DNA from: AC-32 sp963736055
GTDB lineage: Bacteria > Actinomycetota > Thermoleophilia > Gaiellales > Gaiellaceae
Direction: 5' to 3'
Assembly (NCBI GenBank): GCA_963736055.1
Contig: CAVTNM010000009.1
Span: 62,001-126,000, forward strand
DNA length: 64,000 bases
Part shown: positions 23,913-32,306 of the stretch, piece after piece
Layout of the letters: every line of letters begins with the position of its first letter
How positions within the stretch are numbered: the first letter of the stretch is position 1
The notes under the pieces: generated by a model
The model's input: only the letters and a program-made list of their open reading frames with translations
What the model was told of the DNA's origin: nothing
The model's database searches: none
Made by a program: the position numbers and the translations under genes

Positions 23913-23966
23913 TCGAGCGGACCGATCTCGACACACCGGCGCCGACGCCGACCCCAGCCGCCTAGC
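23913..23966 (+). repeat. Right copy of the infB C-terminal codons
   Basis: Bases 23913-23946 are identical to 23764-23797. The copy continues to a TAG and in frame reads ERTDLDTPAPTPTPAA, against ERTDLDTPAPTSTPAA in the live gene. It has no start and is presumably untranslated. Confidence 0.85.
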
Positions 23967-23970
23967 GGCC

Positions 23971-24270
23971 TTGGGCTCGGGCTACGTCGGCATCCTCTCC
24001 GCCGAGCTGCACTTCCCCGAGAACCGCTCGCTGAAGGGAAAGCGCAAGGAGCTGTTGTCCGTGAAGGCGCAGTTGCAGCGGCGTTTCGGTGCTTCGGTCG
24101 CCGAGGTCGACCACCACGAGCTCTGGCAACGGGCCAGGCTCACCCTCTCCTGTGTCTCACGCGGCTACCGCGAGGTGGAGGAGCTGCTGGACGGTGCCGA
24201 GCGCTACCTGGCGGGACAGGCCTTCGAGCTCGGCCGGGTCGAGCGAAACGTCGTCACACTGGACGACTGA
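23971..24270 (+). CDS. ylxP: YlxP-like DUF503 protein
   Basis: A 99-residue protein of the DUF503 family often encoded between infB and rbfA. Typical segments are ELHFPENRSLKGKRKELLSVKAQL, then VAEVDHHELWQRARLTLSCV. A role near ribosome biogenesis is suggested only by gene order. The TTG at 23971 is the only start that fits, just after the infB 3' duplicate. The 3' end overlaps the convergent LVIVD gene by 17 bp. Confidence 0.85.
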   Translation: MGSGYVGILSAELHFPENRSLKGKRKELLSVKAQLQRRFGASVAEVDHHELWQRARLTLSCVSRGYREVEELLDGAERYLAGQAFELGRVERNVVTLDD

Positions 24271-25540
24271 GCACCCAGAGCCCCGAGCTCATGTCGGAGG
24301 CGAGCACGTACTTCTTCATCGGGAAGACGCCCCAGACTGCGGTGCAGGACTGTCCCGGGCAGAGGAGGCCGTGGGCGTCGCGCTTCGGCGGCGGCCGGAA
24401 CCTCGTCACGAAGCGAGGCTTGCGCGGGTTCTTCAGGTCGAAGAGCGGCACGCCCTGTCCGTACCAGGAGAAGTAGGCGTACCGGCCCAGGACCTTGGGG
24501 TCGTGGACGCTGTCCGAGAGCGGAAGCCTCCCTCCGAAGGCGCCTCCCGGGAGCAGCCGGCCGGGCAGCTGAATGGTCGCGAGCCGTACCGGGTGCGCAG
24601 GGTCGCCGATCTGCCAGACGTACGGCCGGCCGCCGACCGTCTCGTGTGTCTCGAGCATGATCTTGCCGCCCTGGGCGAGCCATGCGGAGTGGGCGTCGCC
24701 CTGTCCACGCGGCGTCCGTCCTAGGTACGTGGGATGCGCGGGGTCGCTGATGTTGAGGATCACCGTGCCCAGGTTCCAGTAGGACAGGTACGCGCGCGTC
24801 GCGCTCGGGTTCGTGATCACCGAATGCACGAGGTAGCGGCGGTCTTCGCCCGGCGCGGCGTTCAGCGGCGAGCAGAGGTGGAGCTCGCGGCACGCGCTCC
24901 AGCCTCCGACCTCGAGCGGCGTTCGTGGATTCGAGACGTCGAAGATGTGGAACCCGAACGACTCGGGCTCGACCGCGAACTCGGCCGCCGCCTCCGCGGT
25001 GTAGACCCAGGCGTGCCCGCGCGCGGTCGCGAGCCAGATCTCGTGCGAGCCCCGAGGAAGGGTCCGGATGAGCGCGAGCCGCTTCGGGTGCGCAGGCCGC
25101 GTGACGTCGTACAGGCCGAAGCCGCCGAAGCCGGTTCCGCAGGCCTGAGCGCTGGTCACCGCGAGCACGCCCTTGAAGCCGGGTGTGTTGACACGGCGGA
25201 CGATCGTCTTTTCCGTCCAGGTGTCGCGGAGGCCGACCTCGACGCGTCCGCTCGCGAAGGTCGAGATGTGCCTTGGCTTGCGTGGGTTGGCGAGGTCGTA
25301 GACGCGGACGCCCAGAGACGGGCAGTCGCTGCCCTCTCCCTTCCGGCTGGAGAGGTAGGCGTAGTGGCGCTCGCCGAAGACGTCGGCGCTGTAGCCCCCG
25401 CCAGGGTCGGCATGGCCGAGCACGTGGAAGCGCGGTGCCTTGGAGGCGGAGGCGCCTGCGCTCCCGTGTGAGGACGAGGCAACGGTTGCCGCGACCACAA
25501 GGATCCAGACGAACGGGAAGAGCCAGAGCCGCCGGGCCAC
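24254..25540 (-). CDS. Secreted LVIVD-repeat beta-propeller protein
   Basis: A 428-residue protein with a signal peptide (MARRLWLFPFVWILVVAATVASS). At least six propeller repeats of the pattern D/N-x-x-x-P-x-x-P follow: VYDLANPRKPRHIS, LYDVTRPAHPKRLA, IFDVSNPRTPLEV, LNISDPAHPTYLG, QIGDPAHPVRLA and FDLKNPRKPRFV. Several cysteines could form disulfides. Such proteins are surface or extracytoplasmic with unknown ligands. It interrupts the ylxP-rbfA order and is transcribed against it, together with the sigma factor block upstream. Confidence 0.82.
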   Translation of the reverse strand: MARRLWLFPFVWILVVAATVASSSHGSAGASASKAPRFHVLGHADPGGGYSADVFGERHYAYLSSRKGEGSDCPSLGVRVYDLANPRKPRHISTFASGRVEVGLRDTWTEKTIVRRVNTPGFKGVLAVTSAQACGTGFGGFGLYDVTRPAHPKRLALIRTLPRGSHEIWLATARGHAWVYTAEAAAEFAVEPESFGFHIFDVSNPRTPLEVGGWSACRELHLCSPLNAAPGEDRRYLVHSVITNPSATRAYLSYWNLGTVILNISDPAHPTYLGRTPRGQGDAHSAWLAQGGKIMLETHETVGGRPYVWQIGDPAHPVRLATIQLPGRLLPGGAFGGRLPLSDSVHDPKVLGRYAYFSWYGQGVPLFDLKNPRKPRFVTRFRPPPKRDAHGLLCPGQSCTAVWGVFPMKKYVLASDMSSGLWVLSRPV

Positions 25541-25580
25541 TACGTCCTGAGACGCGCAGCGGCTCAGTGAGTTGGCAGGC

Positions 25581-26876
25581 CTAGGGCATGTAGATGCCCA
25601 CCACCTGGTGATTCACGTCGTAGGCGACGAGCTTCGTCGGCACGGCGCGCGGAACCTGGAACGCGTAGACGTTGTCGGTGAGTGGCACGTTCTCGTGCGC
25701 CCCGTTCGGGAAGAAGAGCTCGAGCGAGGCCACGTCATCCGCCGCCAGCCCGCTCATGAGTGGGAACTGGTCGGCACCCACGCCGTCCCCAAGCATCGGA
25801 AGGGCTCCCGTGACCTCCGCGAGCATGCAGCCGTAGCTGCCTGTTCCCTTGACCAGAGGCCACAGCCAGACGAAGCAGTAACGGGCGAAGCCGTCCGTGG
25901 TCGTGCCGTAGGCGACCGCCATCTTGAAGGAGCTACCGGGGTCGGGCTGGACGACACGCGACGTCCTCAGCGTCCTGAAAGCGGCACCGGTCCACGTGTA
26001 CGGGTCTCCCCGGGCCTCGCCGTGCTCGAGCCACGTCACGTGTGACGGTTCCAGCGGTCGCTCGACCACGGACGGCCCCGGAAGATCGGCGGGAGATGTC
26101 GACCGCGGGTGGATGCCTGTGTCGATCGGAACCGTTGCTCGCATGCCGCTCCGAGTCTCGGCGATGGCTCGAACCGGTGCCGCGCCTCCAGAGGTCTCGG
26201 CATGACTCTGGTTGCCGGCCGCGAGGTACAGAAACGCATTGTCGTCGAGCTGTGCGTCGCGACGCTCCCCGGAGGCGGTCTCGATCTGAACACGCTGGAC
26301 GGCATCGGCGGCTACGCCGTAGACGGCTGTCACGACCCCCTCCGAGCCACGGGTGAACGCGTCCCCGGCCGTAACGACCGCGGCAGGCCGACCAAGATCC
26401 ACGAGCTCACGCTGGGGGACACAGGCGGCCGGCCACGGCCTGCTGGAGTTGCTCGGGGCAACGAGCCGAAGGCACAGCGACCCGCCGTCGCGAAACCCGA
26501 GGAGCTCGTACTTCTCGCCTTCGAACGTCGTCGAGAGAAGCCGACCGACCTTCGTGCCCGGCGCGAAATGCGCGTACGACTGCGCATTCGCCTTGTTGAA
26601 GGCCGCCTGCTGCTCCGGGCTAGCCGGCTCACCGGGGGCGCTTCCCACCCAGGCTCCGAGCCGGTCGAGCGTGCCGTTCACCACGTCCTGACCGAGCGAA
26701 GTCGTCGCGAGCACGCCGACGCCGAAGGCGACGACGGCGACGACGAGCAGTCGCCTACGCGCCCGAGCGCGAATCGGTTGGCGGGCTCGGCCGAGTGCGT
26801 CCTGCCAGTCGCCTGGGACGCTCTCGAAGGAGGGCACGAGCTCCTCGAGCGTGAGCAGCAGGTCGTCCTGGGTCAT
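25581..26876 (-). CDS. Single-pass membrane protein, putative anti-sigma partner
   Basis: This 431-residue protein has a short cytoplasmic N-terminus (MTQDDLLLTLEELVPSFESV), one membrane helix at about residues 43-60 (LLVVAVVAFGVGVLATTS) and a large outer region with no recognised domain. The start overlaps the ECF sigma factor stop by 4 bp (ATGA). That coupling and topology suggest a membrane anti-sigma factor, but no ZAS zinc motif is present, so the role is inferred from context. Confidence 0.7.
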   Translation of the reverse strand: MTQDDLLLTLEELVPSFESVPGDWQDALGRARQPIRARARRRLLVVAVVAFGVGVLATTSLGQDVVNGTLDRLGAWVGSAPGEPASPEQQAAFNKANAQSYAHFAPGTKVGRLLSTTFEGEKYELLGFRDGGSLCLRLVAPSNSSRPWPAACVPQRELVDLGRPAAVVTAGDAFTRGSEGVVTAVYGVAADAVQRVQIETASGERRDAQLDDNAFLYLAAGNQSHAETSGGAAPVRAIAETRSGMRATVPIDTGIHPRSTSPADLPGPSVVERPLEPSHVTWLEHGEARGDPYTWTGAAFRTLRTSRVVQPDPGSSFKMAVAYGTTTDGFARYCFVWLWPLVKGTGSYGCMLAEVTGALPMLGDGVGADQFPLMSGLAADDVASLELFFPNGAHENVPLTDNVYAFQVPRAVPTKLVAYDVNHQVVGIYMP

Positions 26877-27385
26877 CGGGAAACCTCCTGAAGGGTCCGG
26901 CGCAGGGTGGCGTGGGCTGCGTTCAACGCCGCGGCGACTGTCCCCGTCGCGATCTCCAATGCGTCGGCGATCGCCGCGTAGTCGAGGTCGGCGTAGTAGC
27001 GAAGGAACAGCACGAGCCGCTGGCGCTCGGGGAGGAGCGCGACGGCGACGCGAAGCTCGTCACGCGCGTTGGCTCCTCCTCCGTTCGTCCGGACCTCGGG
27101 GCGAGCGGGGAGCTCTTCCAGTGGTAGCTCGAACGGGCGGACCTGGTCGCGAGCCTCGTTGACGACGAGGCGCCAAACCCAGGCCTCGAGAGGCCCGGAG
27201 CCGCGAAAGCTCCTTCGCTTTCTGATCGCCGTGCCGAAGGCGTCTTGAACTACGTCGCACGCGCGCTCCCGGTCGCCGACGATGGCCGCCGCCACGCGCC
27301 GGAAGCGGGGAAGGCTCGAGCGGTAGACCGCTTCGAGCTCGTCGAGGCTCGCGCCCATCTCGTCGACTATGACCCCCGGGGCCAC
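26873..27385 (-). CDS. ECF-type RNA polymerase sigma factor
   Basis: A 170-residue sigma factor. Region 2 has FRRVAAAIVGDRERACDVVQDAFGTAIRK with WVWRLVVNEARD, and region 4 has LRVAVALLPERQRLVLFLRYYADLDYAAIADALEIATGTVAAALNAAHATLRR (long helical block, quoted as separate motifs). The GTG at 27385 has AAAGGA 6 nt upstream; an internal ATG at 27358 is the alternative. It diverges from rbfA with 30 bp between, so the two promoters must overlap. Target genes likely include its own membrane partner. Confidence 0.88.
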   Translation of the reverse strand: MAPGVIVDEMGASLDELEAVYRSSLPRFRRVAAAIVGDRERACDVVQDAFGTAIRKRRSFRGSGPLEAWVWRLVVNEARDQVRPFELPLEELPARPEVRTNGGGANARDELRVAVALLPERQRLVLFLRYYADLDYAAIADALEIATGTVAAALNAAHATLRRTLQEVSR

Positions 27386-27415
27386 CGGTTTCCTTTAGCC
27401 GCTTGAATACCGCCG

Positions 27416-27763
27416 ATGGGCGATCGGATGCGCAGGGTCAACGAAGCGGTGCGCGAGGTGGTGTCGGAAGGCGTCGGCGAGCTCAAGGACCCGCGGATCG
27501 GCTTCGTCACCGTCACGGGCGTCGAGACCTCGCCCGACCTCCGGCACGCGCGGGTCTTCGTCAGCGTCCTCGGCTCGGAGACGAAACGGAAGCGCACGCT
27601 CGCAGGCCTCTCCGCCGCGCACGGCGTCCTGCAGGCGCGGCTCGCGCGCGAGTTGCGAATGAAGCGGACCCCGCAGCTGGCCTTCGAATACGATCCGACG
27701 GTCGAGCGTGGGGTTCGCATGACGCAACTGATCGATGAGCTCGCCCCGGAAGACGACGAATGA
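27416..27763 (+). CDS. rbfA: Ribosome-binding factor A
   Basis: A 115-residue KH-like 30S maturation factor: RMRRVNEAVREVVSEGVGELKDPRIGFVTVT, then SPDLRHARVFVSVLG and LRMKRTPQLAFEYDPTVERG. The ATG at 27416 gives a standard length. It overlaps nrnA by 29 bp and begins the second half of the nusA-infB-rbfA-truB-ribF series. Confidence 0.94.
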   Translation: MGDRMRRVNEAVREVVSEGVGELKDPRIGFVTVTGVETSPDLRHARVFVSVLGSETKRKRTLAGLSAAHGVLQARLARELRMKRTPQLAFEYDPTVERGVRMTQLIDELAPEDDE

Positions 27764-28739
27764 CCTGGGAGCGGTAGCGGACGCTCTGCGTTCGCACGAC
27801 CGCTTTCTGCTCGTCACCCACGAGAACCCGGACGGCGACGCGCTCGGCTCCCTGCTCGCGATGAAGCTCGCCCTCGACTCGCTCGGCAAGGACAGTGAGA
27901 TGTACCTCTACGGCGACGCTCCGCTCCCGCGCGAGTACGCGTTCATGCCGCTCGAGGGTCTCCTGCGGAAACCGCCCGAGGATGCCGCCGAGCGGGTGCT
28001 GGTCGCGCTCGACTGCGCGAACGAGCAGCGCATGGGCCCCGACAAGACGCTGCTCGAGCAGGCGCCCCTGTCGATCGACATCGACCACCACCACGACAAC
28101 TCGCGTTTCGGCGACCTCAACCTCGTCGTCGGCGACGCCTCCTCGACGAGCGAGGTGCTGCGCGATCTGCTCGCCGAGCTCGGGGTGGAGCTGACGCCCG
28201 AGATCGCGGAGGCGCTCTACATCGCGCTGGTGACCGACACCGGGCGCTTCCAGTACACGAACACGACGCCGAAGGCGCTGCGGCTCGCGGCGGAGCTGGT
28301 CGAGGCCGGCGCGGACGTGCACCGCGTCTTCCAGGGTGTCTACGAGTCGGTCGAGTTCGCCAAGCTCAAGCTCCTCGCGCGGGCGCTCGAGCGGGCGCAG
28401 GTCTACGAGGGCGGCAGGCTCGTGGTCTCGTACCTCCTGCGCAGCGACTTCACCGAGCTGAACGTCGCGGAGGCGTACTCGGAGGGGATCATCGACTACC
28501 TGCGCGCGGTCGAGGGCGCCGAGATGGCGGCCATGATCCGCGAGCCGCCGCGCCGGGACGGTCCTGCGCGACGGGTCAGCCTGCGCGCCTCGAACGACGA
28601 GCTGGACGTCTCGGCGATCGCCCGCAAGTCGAACGGGGGCGGCCACCGGCAGGCGGCGGGGTTCTCGAGCGACAAGTCCGTCGAGGAGATCACGGACTTC
28701 ATCCACCGCGAGTTCGTCGATGCCACCAAGGGGGCTTAG
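27735..28739 (+). CDS. nrnA: Bifunctional oligoribonuclease/PAP phosphatase (NanoRNase)
   Basis: A 334-residue DHH/DHHA1 phosphoesterase that degrades 2-5-nt RNAs and may hydrolyse pAp. Metal-site motifs are THENPDGDALGS (about residues 28-39), LDCAN, and SIDIDHHHDN near 112-121. The C-terminal DHHA1 motif is SNGGGHRQAAGF. It is positioned between rbfA and truB as in many Gram-positives. The ATG at 27735 overlaps rbfA by 29 bp; the stop overlaps truB by 20 bp. Confidence 0.93.
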   Translation: MSSPRKTTNDLGAVADALRSHDRFLLVTHENPDGDALGSLLAMKLALDSLGKDSEMYLYGDAPLPREYAFMPLEGLLRKPPEDAAERVLVALDCANEQRMGPDKTLLEQAPLSIDIDHHHDNSRFGDLNLVVGDASSTSEVLRDLLAELGVELTPEIAEALYIALVTDTGRFQYTNTTPKALRLAAELVEAGADVHRVFQGVYESVEFAKLKLLARALERAQVYEGGRLVVSYLLRSDFTELNVAEAYSEGIIDYLRAVEGAEMAAMIREPPRRDGPARRVSLRASNDELDVSAIARKSNGGGHRQAAGFSSDKSVEEITDFIHREFVDATKGA

Positions 28740-29499
28740 CCCAAGCGGCCTCGTGCTCGTGGACAAGCCGGAGGGCCCGTCCTCCTTCGCGCTCGTCCGC
28801 GGCCTGCGCGACCGCACCGGCGCCCGGGCCGGGCACGCGGGGACTCTCGACCCCTTCGCGAGCGGGCTCCTGCTCGTGCTGCTCGGAGCCTCGACTCGGC
28901 TCGCGCGGTTCCTCGTCGGGCTCGACAAGCGCTACGTGACCGAGATCGACCTGCGCTCGCGCACCTCGACCGGCGACCGCGAGGGGGAGGAGCTCGAACG
29001 CCTGGAGCCACCGGCGCGGCCGGAGCTGGAAGCGGCGGTCGCGGGGCTCCAGGGGGAAGTGGAGCTGCGCGTGCCGGCTGCCTCGGCCGTGAGGATCGAC
29101 GGCGAGCGCGCGTACAAGCTGCACCGGCGCGGGGTGGAGGTGGAGATGCCGATACGGCGCTCGACGATCCATTCGGCCGAGCTGCTCGACTACGAAGAAG
29201 GAGTCGCCACGATCGACCTGACCGTCGGCTCGGGCACGTACGTCCGCGCGATCGCGGACGCGCTCGGCGGCCACTGCCATACGCTGCGGCGGACCGAGGT
29301 CGGGCCGTTCTCGGTCGACGACGTTGACGGGGAGCGCATCCTGGCGCCGGTCGAGGCTCTCCCGTTCCTGCCGCTGGTCGAGGTCGGAGCGGACGAGGCG
29401 CGCGCGATCAGAGCGGGACGAAGCCGCCGGCGCGAGCCGGTCCGGGTCGTCCACGAAGGCGAGCTCGTCGCGGTCGACGGGACGGTCCTGCCGGCGTGA
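28720..29499 (+). CDS. truB: tRNA pseudouridine-55 synthase
   Basis: A 259-residue enzyme forming pseudouridine in the T-loop of tRNA. The N-terminal GLVLVDKPEGPSSF and the catalytic motif GHAGTLDPFASGLLLV (Asp in TLDP) are diagnostic, with SGTYVRAIADALG later. The ATG at 28720 overlaps nrnA by 20 bp, and the stop overlaps ribF by 4 bp (GTGA). Confidence 0.95.
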   Translation: MPPRGLSPSGLVLVDKPEGPSSFALVRGLRDRTGARAGHAGTLDPFASGLLLVLLGASTRLARFLVGLDKRYVTEIDLRSRTSTGDREGEELERLEPPARPELEAAVAGLQGEVELRVPAASAVRIDGERAYKLHRRGVEVEMPIRRSTIHSAELLDYEEGVATIDLTVGSGTYVRAIADALGGHCHTLRRTEVGPFSVDDVDGERILAPVEALPFLPLVEVGADEARAIRAGRSRRREPVRVVHEGELVAVDGTVLPA

Positions 29500-30362
29500 G
29501 GGTCGCGAGGGCGCCGGAGGAGCTCGAGCGCAGGCCACGCGCGGTCGGGATCGGCACCTTCGACGGCGTCCACCTCGGGCACCGGCGCGTGCTCGAGGCC
29601 GTCGAGGCGGCCGGGCTCACCTCGACAGTGGTCACGTTCGAGCCGCATCCGCGCGTCGCGCTCGGCTACGAGGTCGAGCTCCTCGCCACGCTCGAGCGCC
29701 GGCTCGAGTTGCTCGAGCAGGCCGGGATCGAGGACACCCTGGTGGTCGAGTTCGACCTCGAGCTGGCCCGCCTGGAGCCCGAGGAGTTCGTCGAGGCCGT
29801 GTTGCGACCGATCGGCGCCGAGGTGGTGGTCGCCGGGGTCAACTTCCGCTTCGGGCGGGCCCGCTCGGGCGATCTCGCCCTGCTCGGACGGCTTGGCTTC
29901 GACGTGCGCTCGGTGCCGCTCGTGGAGGGCGCCTCGTCGAGCCGGATCCGCGAGCTGCTGCGGGCGGGGGAAGTCGAGCGTGCCGCACGCCTGCTCGGGC
30001 GGCCGGCGGAGGTGGAGGGGACCGTGGTCGCCGGCGATGCGCGCGGCGGGACGCTCGGCTTTCCGACCGCGAACCTGCGGCTCGACCCGCTGCTGCTCGT
30101 GCCCGCCTTCGGCATCTACGCCGGCGCCGCCGAGGGCCATCGCGCCGCCATCTCGATCGGCACCAATCCCCACTACGGCGGGGAGGAGCGCCGGGTCGAG
30201 GCCTTTCTGCTCGAGTTCGAAGGCGACCTGTACGGCCGTCGCCTCGTGCTCCAGCTCTGGCAGCGCCTGCGCGATGAGCGCGCCTTCGAGAGCGAAGAGG
30301 CGCTCGTGGCCCAGATCGCGCATGACGTCGAGCAGACGCAGACCGCAGAACCGCCCGTGTGA
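29496..30362 (+). CDS. ribF: Bifunctional riboflavin kinase/FAD synthetase
   Basis: A 288-residue enzyme converting riboflavin to FMN and then FAD. The N-terminal nucleotidylyltransferase domain has IGTFDGVHLGHRRVL and VNFRFGRARSGD, then SSSRIRELLRAGEVERAARLLGR. The C-terminal flavokinase domain has GTLGFPTANL and ISIGTNPHYGG. Length is slightly short for the family. It starts at a GTG overlapping truB by 4 bp and is the last gene of this series. Confidence 0.95.
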   Translation: MRVARAPEELERRPRAVGIGTFDGVHLGHRRVLEAVEAAGLTSTVVTFEPHPRVALGYEVELLATLERRLELLEQAGIEDTLVVEFDLELARLEPEEFVEAVLRPIGAEVVVAGVNFRFGRARSGDLALLGRLGFDVRSVPLVEGASSSRIRELLRAGEVERAARLLGRPAEVEGTVVAGDARGGTLGFPTANLRLDPLLLVPAFGIYAGAAEGHRAAISIGTNPHYGGEERRVEAFLLEFEGDLYGRRLVLQLWQRLRDERAFESEEALVAQIAHDVEQTQTAEPPV

Positions 30363-30399
30363 CCCGTAGGTTCGGAGGGGCGGCCGCATCTGTGTCGGC

Positions 30400-30570
30400 A
30401 TGGAGAGACCGACCTCAGCACGCGAGACCGACGTCGTCCGGTGCCTGGACTGCGGCACCGTCTACAGCCAGCCGGGCCACCAGGACGAAGCGCGAGGGTG
30501 CCCGACGTGCGGCTACGTCGGCTGGATCGTGATGAAGCCGCCGCCCAGGCCCGACGACCGCGACAGCTAA
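30400..30570 (+). CDS. Zinc-ribbon micro-protein 1
   Basis: A 56-residue protein starting MERPTSARETDVVRCLDCG. Two CxxC pairs (CLDCGTVYS and CPTCGYVGW) make a rubredoxin-like zinc ribbon. It is clearly paralogous to the next gene: both share the V-x-CLDCG-x-VYS/P and GCP-CGY-GW framework. No catalytic residues are seen. Function unknown; possibly a nucleic-acid- or protein-binding adaptor. Confidence 0.7.
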   Translation: MERPTSARETDVVRCLDCGTVYSQPGHQDEARGCPTCGYVGWIVMKPPPRPDDRDS

Positions 30571-30606
30571 GCGCAAGTTTCGCCAGGTTCCGGTGTCTGT
30601 TCAGAC

Positions 30607-30831
30607 ATGGGCACACGAGCGAAGGCGCTGGAACGCGGCCTGCGGGTGTTCGAGTCGGTGAGCTGCCTCGACTGTGGCAGCGTGTACTCGAAGCCCGCCG
30701 GCGGCGGGACTACAGCCACGAATCCCGGCTGCCCGGACTGCGGGTACCTCGGCTGGCTGCCGGTCAGGCTGAGTCGAGGGTCGCAGCCGCGCCGCTTCGC
30801 CGCGGGTCCCCCGCGGCGCCGGTTCGCGTGA
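30607..30831 (+). CDS. Zinc-ribbon micro-protein 2
   Basis: A 74-residue paralogue of the preceding gene, with CLDCGSVYSKPAGGG and CPDCGYLGWLPV as the two knuckles. A longer N-terminus (MGTRAKALERGLRVFES) and a basic tail (PRRFAAGPPRRRFA) are added. Its last 68 bp overlap the 3' end of the convergent gamma-glutamyltranspeptidase gene, so the tail may be a recent extension. Zinc binding is inferred from the cysteines. Confidence 0.65.
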   Translation: MGTRAKALERGLRVFESVSCLDCGSVYSKPAGGGTTATNPGCPDCGYLGWLPVRLSRGSQPRRFAAGPPRRRFA

Positions 30832-32161
30832 CGACGCTGACGCCGCCGAAGTAGTGGTGCCGAGTCGGCCAGGGGCGTACCTCGAAACCAGCGGCCTCGA
30901 GCGCGGACGGGACTTCATCCGGGAAGCCGTGCTCCAGCTGGACGACGCCGGCCGCCGGGTGCAGCCTCGGCCGCGCGACGGCCTCCTGCGGACCGAAGCC
31001 CTCGTCGAGAATGCCGGCCGCGACCTGGACGAGCGCCCCGCGTAACCGCGTGCCGCCCGCGGCGCCGCCTGCGAACGCCAGCCCCTCGTGGTCGAGTGCC
31101 AGGCTCGGGACCATCATGCTCGCCATGCGCTCGCCCGGAACGAGCGCCCCGCGGATCAGGTCGACCTCGCCGAGCATGCTGTTCAAGTGCACGTCCAGAC
31201 CCGGGAGGAAGTCGCCCGATCCGAGGCCGAGGCTGGTCGTGATGACGCACCCGTTTCCCTGGTCGTCTGTCGTGACGAGGTTGGTCGTATGCCCCTCGGG
31301 GCCGGGCGCCTCGAGCGCTCGCGCGAGGACGCAGGCGCGCTCCCCGGGCGAGATTCCGCTCAGGCGCGGGAGGTGTGCGAGGACCTCTCCGAACGGGGAC
31401 AGCCCGGCCCGCGTGAAGACGCGCCTGCCGGCGTAGGCGACCTCGACGGGCTCGCTCCAGCGGGCCTCGTACGCAGCGAGGTCGGCCTGGGTGACGAGGC
31501 CGCCGCGCTCGTCCATCAGGTCGAGGAGCGCCCGTGCGAGCGAGCCCTCGTAGACACTGCGCGGGCCTTCGTCGGCGAGGAGCTCGAACGCCTTGACGAG
31601 CCCCGGCTGCTCGAGCCGCTCGCCGGTGCGCAGGAGCTGTCCGCCGGGCGAGTAGATCCGCTCGCCCTCGTTCATCGTCATCACGGCTTGGAGCATCGCC
31701 AGGCACGCCGCGTGGGCCTCCGGGAACTCGGATCCTTCGCGGGCCAGGCGCAGCGCCGGCTCGACGAGGCGAACCCAGGGGAGTCGTCCGTGCTCCCGGT
31801 GGAGCGCGTCGAGACCGGCCATCACCCCGGGGACGCCGCAGGAGGCGATCCCGACCGCGTAGTGCACGAGCTCCAGGCCGAAGGTCACGTCGAGCTCCAG
31901 CAGCTCGACCTCGCGAGGAGCCGCGCCGAGGCCCGGCACGGCGACGAAGCAGTCGAGATTGCGTGTCCGGCCGCTTGCGGCGTCGTAGACGATCGCGTGG
32001 CCGCCGCCCATGATCCCGGTCATCACGGTCTCGGCGACACATGAGGCCAGGCAGGCCGCGACAGCCGCATCGGCGGCGGACCCGCCGTCGGCCAGGATCT
32101 CGAGCCCGGCCTCGACGGTGGCCGGGTGGCCTGCTGCGATCGCCGCCTGCACGTGAGCCAA
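30764..32161 (-). CDS. Gamma-glutamyltranspeptidase-family Ntn-hydrolase
   Basis: A 465-residue protein of the GGT family. EILADGGSAADAAVAACLASCVAET and MTGIMGGGHAIVYD match the N-terminal part. The conserved region around the self-cleavage nucleophile is GPEGHTTNLVTTDDQGNG (Thr near 290), and the substrate loop is LNSMLGE. There is no signal peptide and it is shorter than E. coli GGT (~580), so it may be a cytoplasmic amidohydrolase of this family rather than a periplasmic glutathione hydrolase. Stands alone, convergent with the zinc-ribbon pair. Confidence 0.85.
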   Translation of the reverse strand: MAHVQAAIAAGHPATVEAGLEILADGGSAADAAVAACLASCVAETVMTGIMGGGHAIVYDAASGRTRNLDCFVAVPGLGAAPREVELLELDVTFGLELVHYAVGIASCGVPGVMAGLDALHREHGRLPWVRLVEPALRLAREGSEFPEAHAACLAMLQAVMTMNEGERIYSPGGQLLRTGERLEQPGLVKAFELLADEGPRSVYEGSLARALLDLMDERGGLVTQADLAAYEARWSEPVEVAYAGRRVFTRAGLSPFGEVLAHLPRLSGISPGERACVLARALEAPGPEGHTTNLVTTDDQGNGCVITTSLGLGSGDFLPGLDVHLNSMLGEVDLIRGALVPGERMASMMVPSLALDHEGLAFAGGAAGGTRLRGALVQVAAGILDEGFGPQEAVARPRLHPAAGVVQLEHGFPDEVPSALEAAGFEVRPWPTRHHYFGGVSVVTRTGAAGDPRRSGAAATLDSA

Positions 32162-32226
32162 TCGTGACGCTTTCAGCGCGCCTCGTGGCGGGCAGGCCCG
32201 TTCGGCCCGTCGTTGCTACCCTTCCG

Positions 32227-32242
32227 CGAGACCGCAGTCTCG
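32227..32242 (+). promoter_or_regulatory. Hairpin in the rpsO leader
   Basis: CGAGAC-CGCA-GTCTCG lies about 65 nt before the rpsO start. S15 represses its own translation in many bacteria by binding leader structures. A link here is possible but not shown. A possible -10 box (TACCCT, 32217-32222) lies just upstream. Confidence 0.35.
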
Positions 32243-32306
32243 GCCGTTCGCGTGTGCTTCCTCGCGGCGGGCTTGGATTGCGGAGTCGTTGTAGAAGGAG
32301 GGATAC

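Noticed and set aside
23929..23965. A longer IF-2 reading through repeat C
   Set aside because: infB stops at 23816 before the element; the downstream copy of its C-terminus has no start and is interrupted from the gene.
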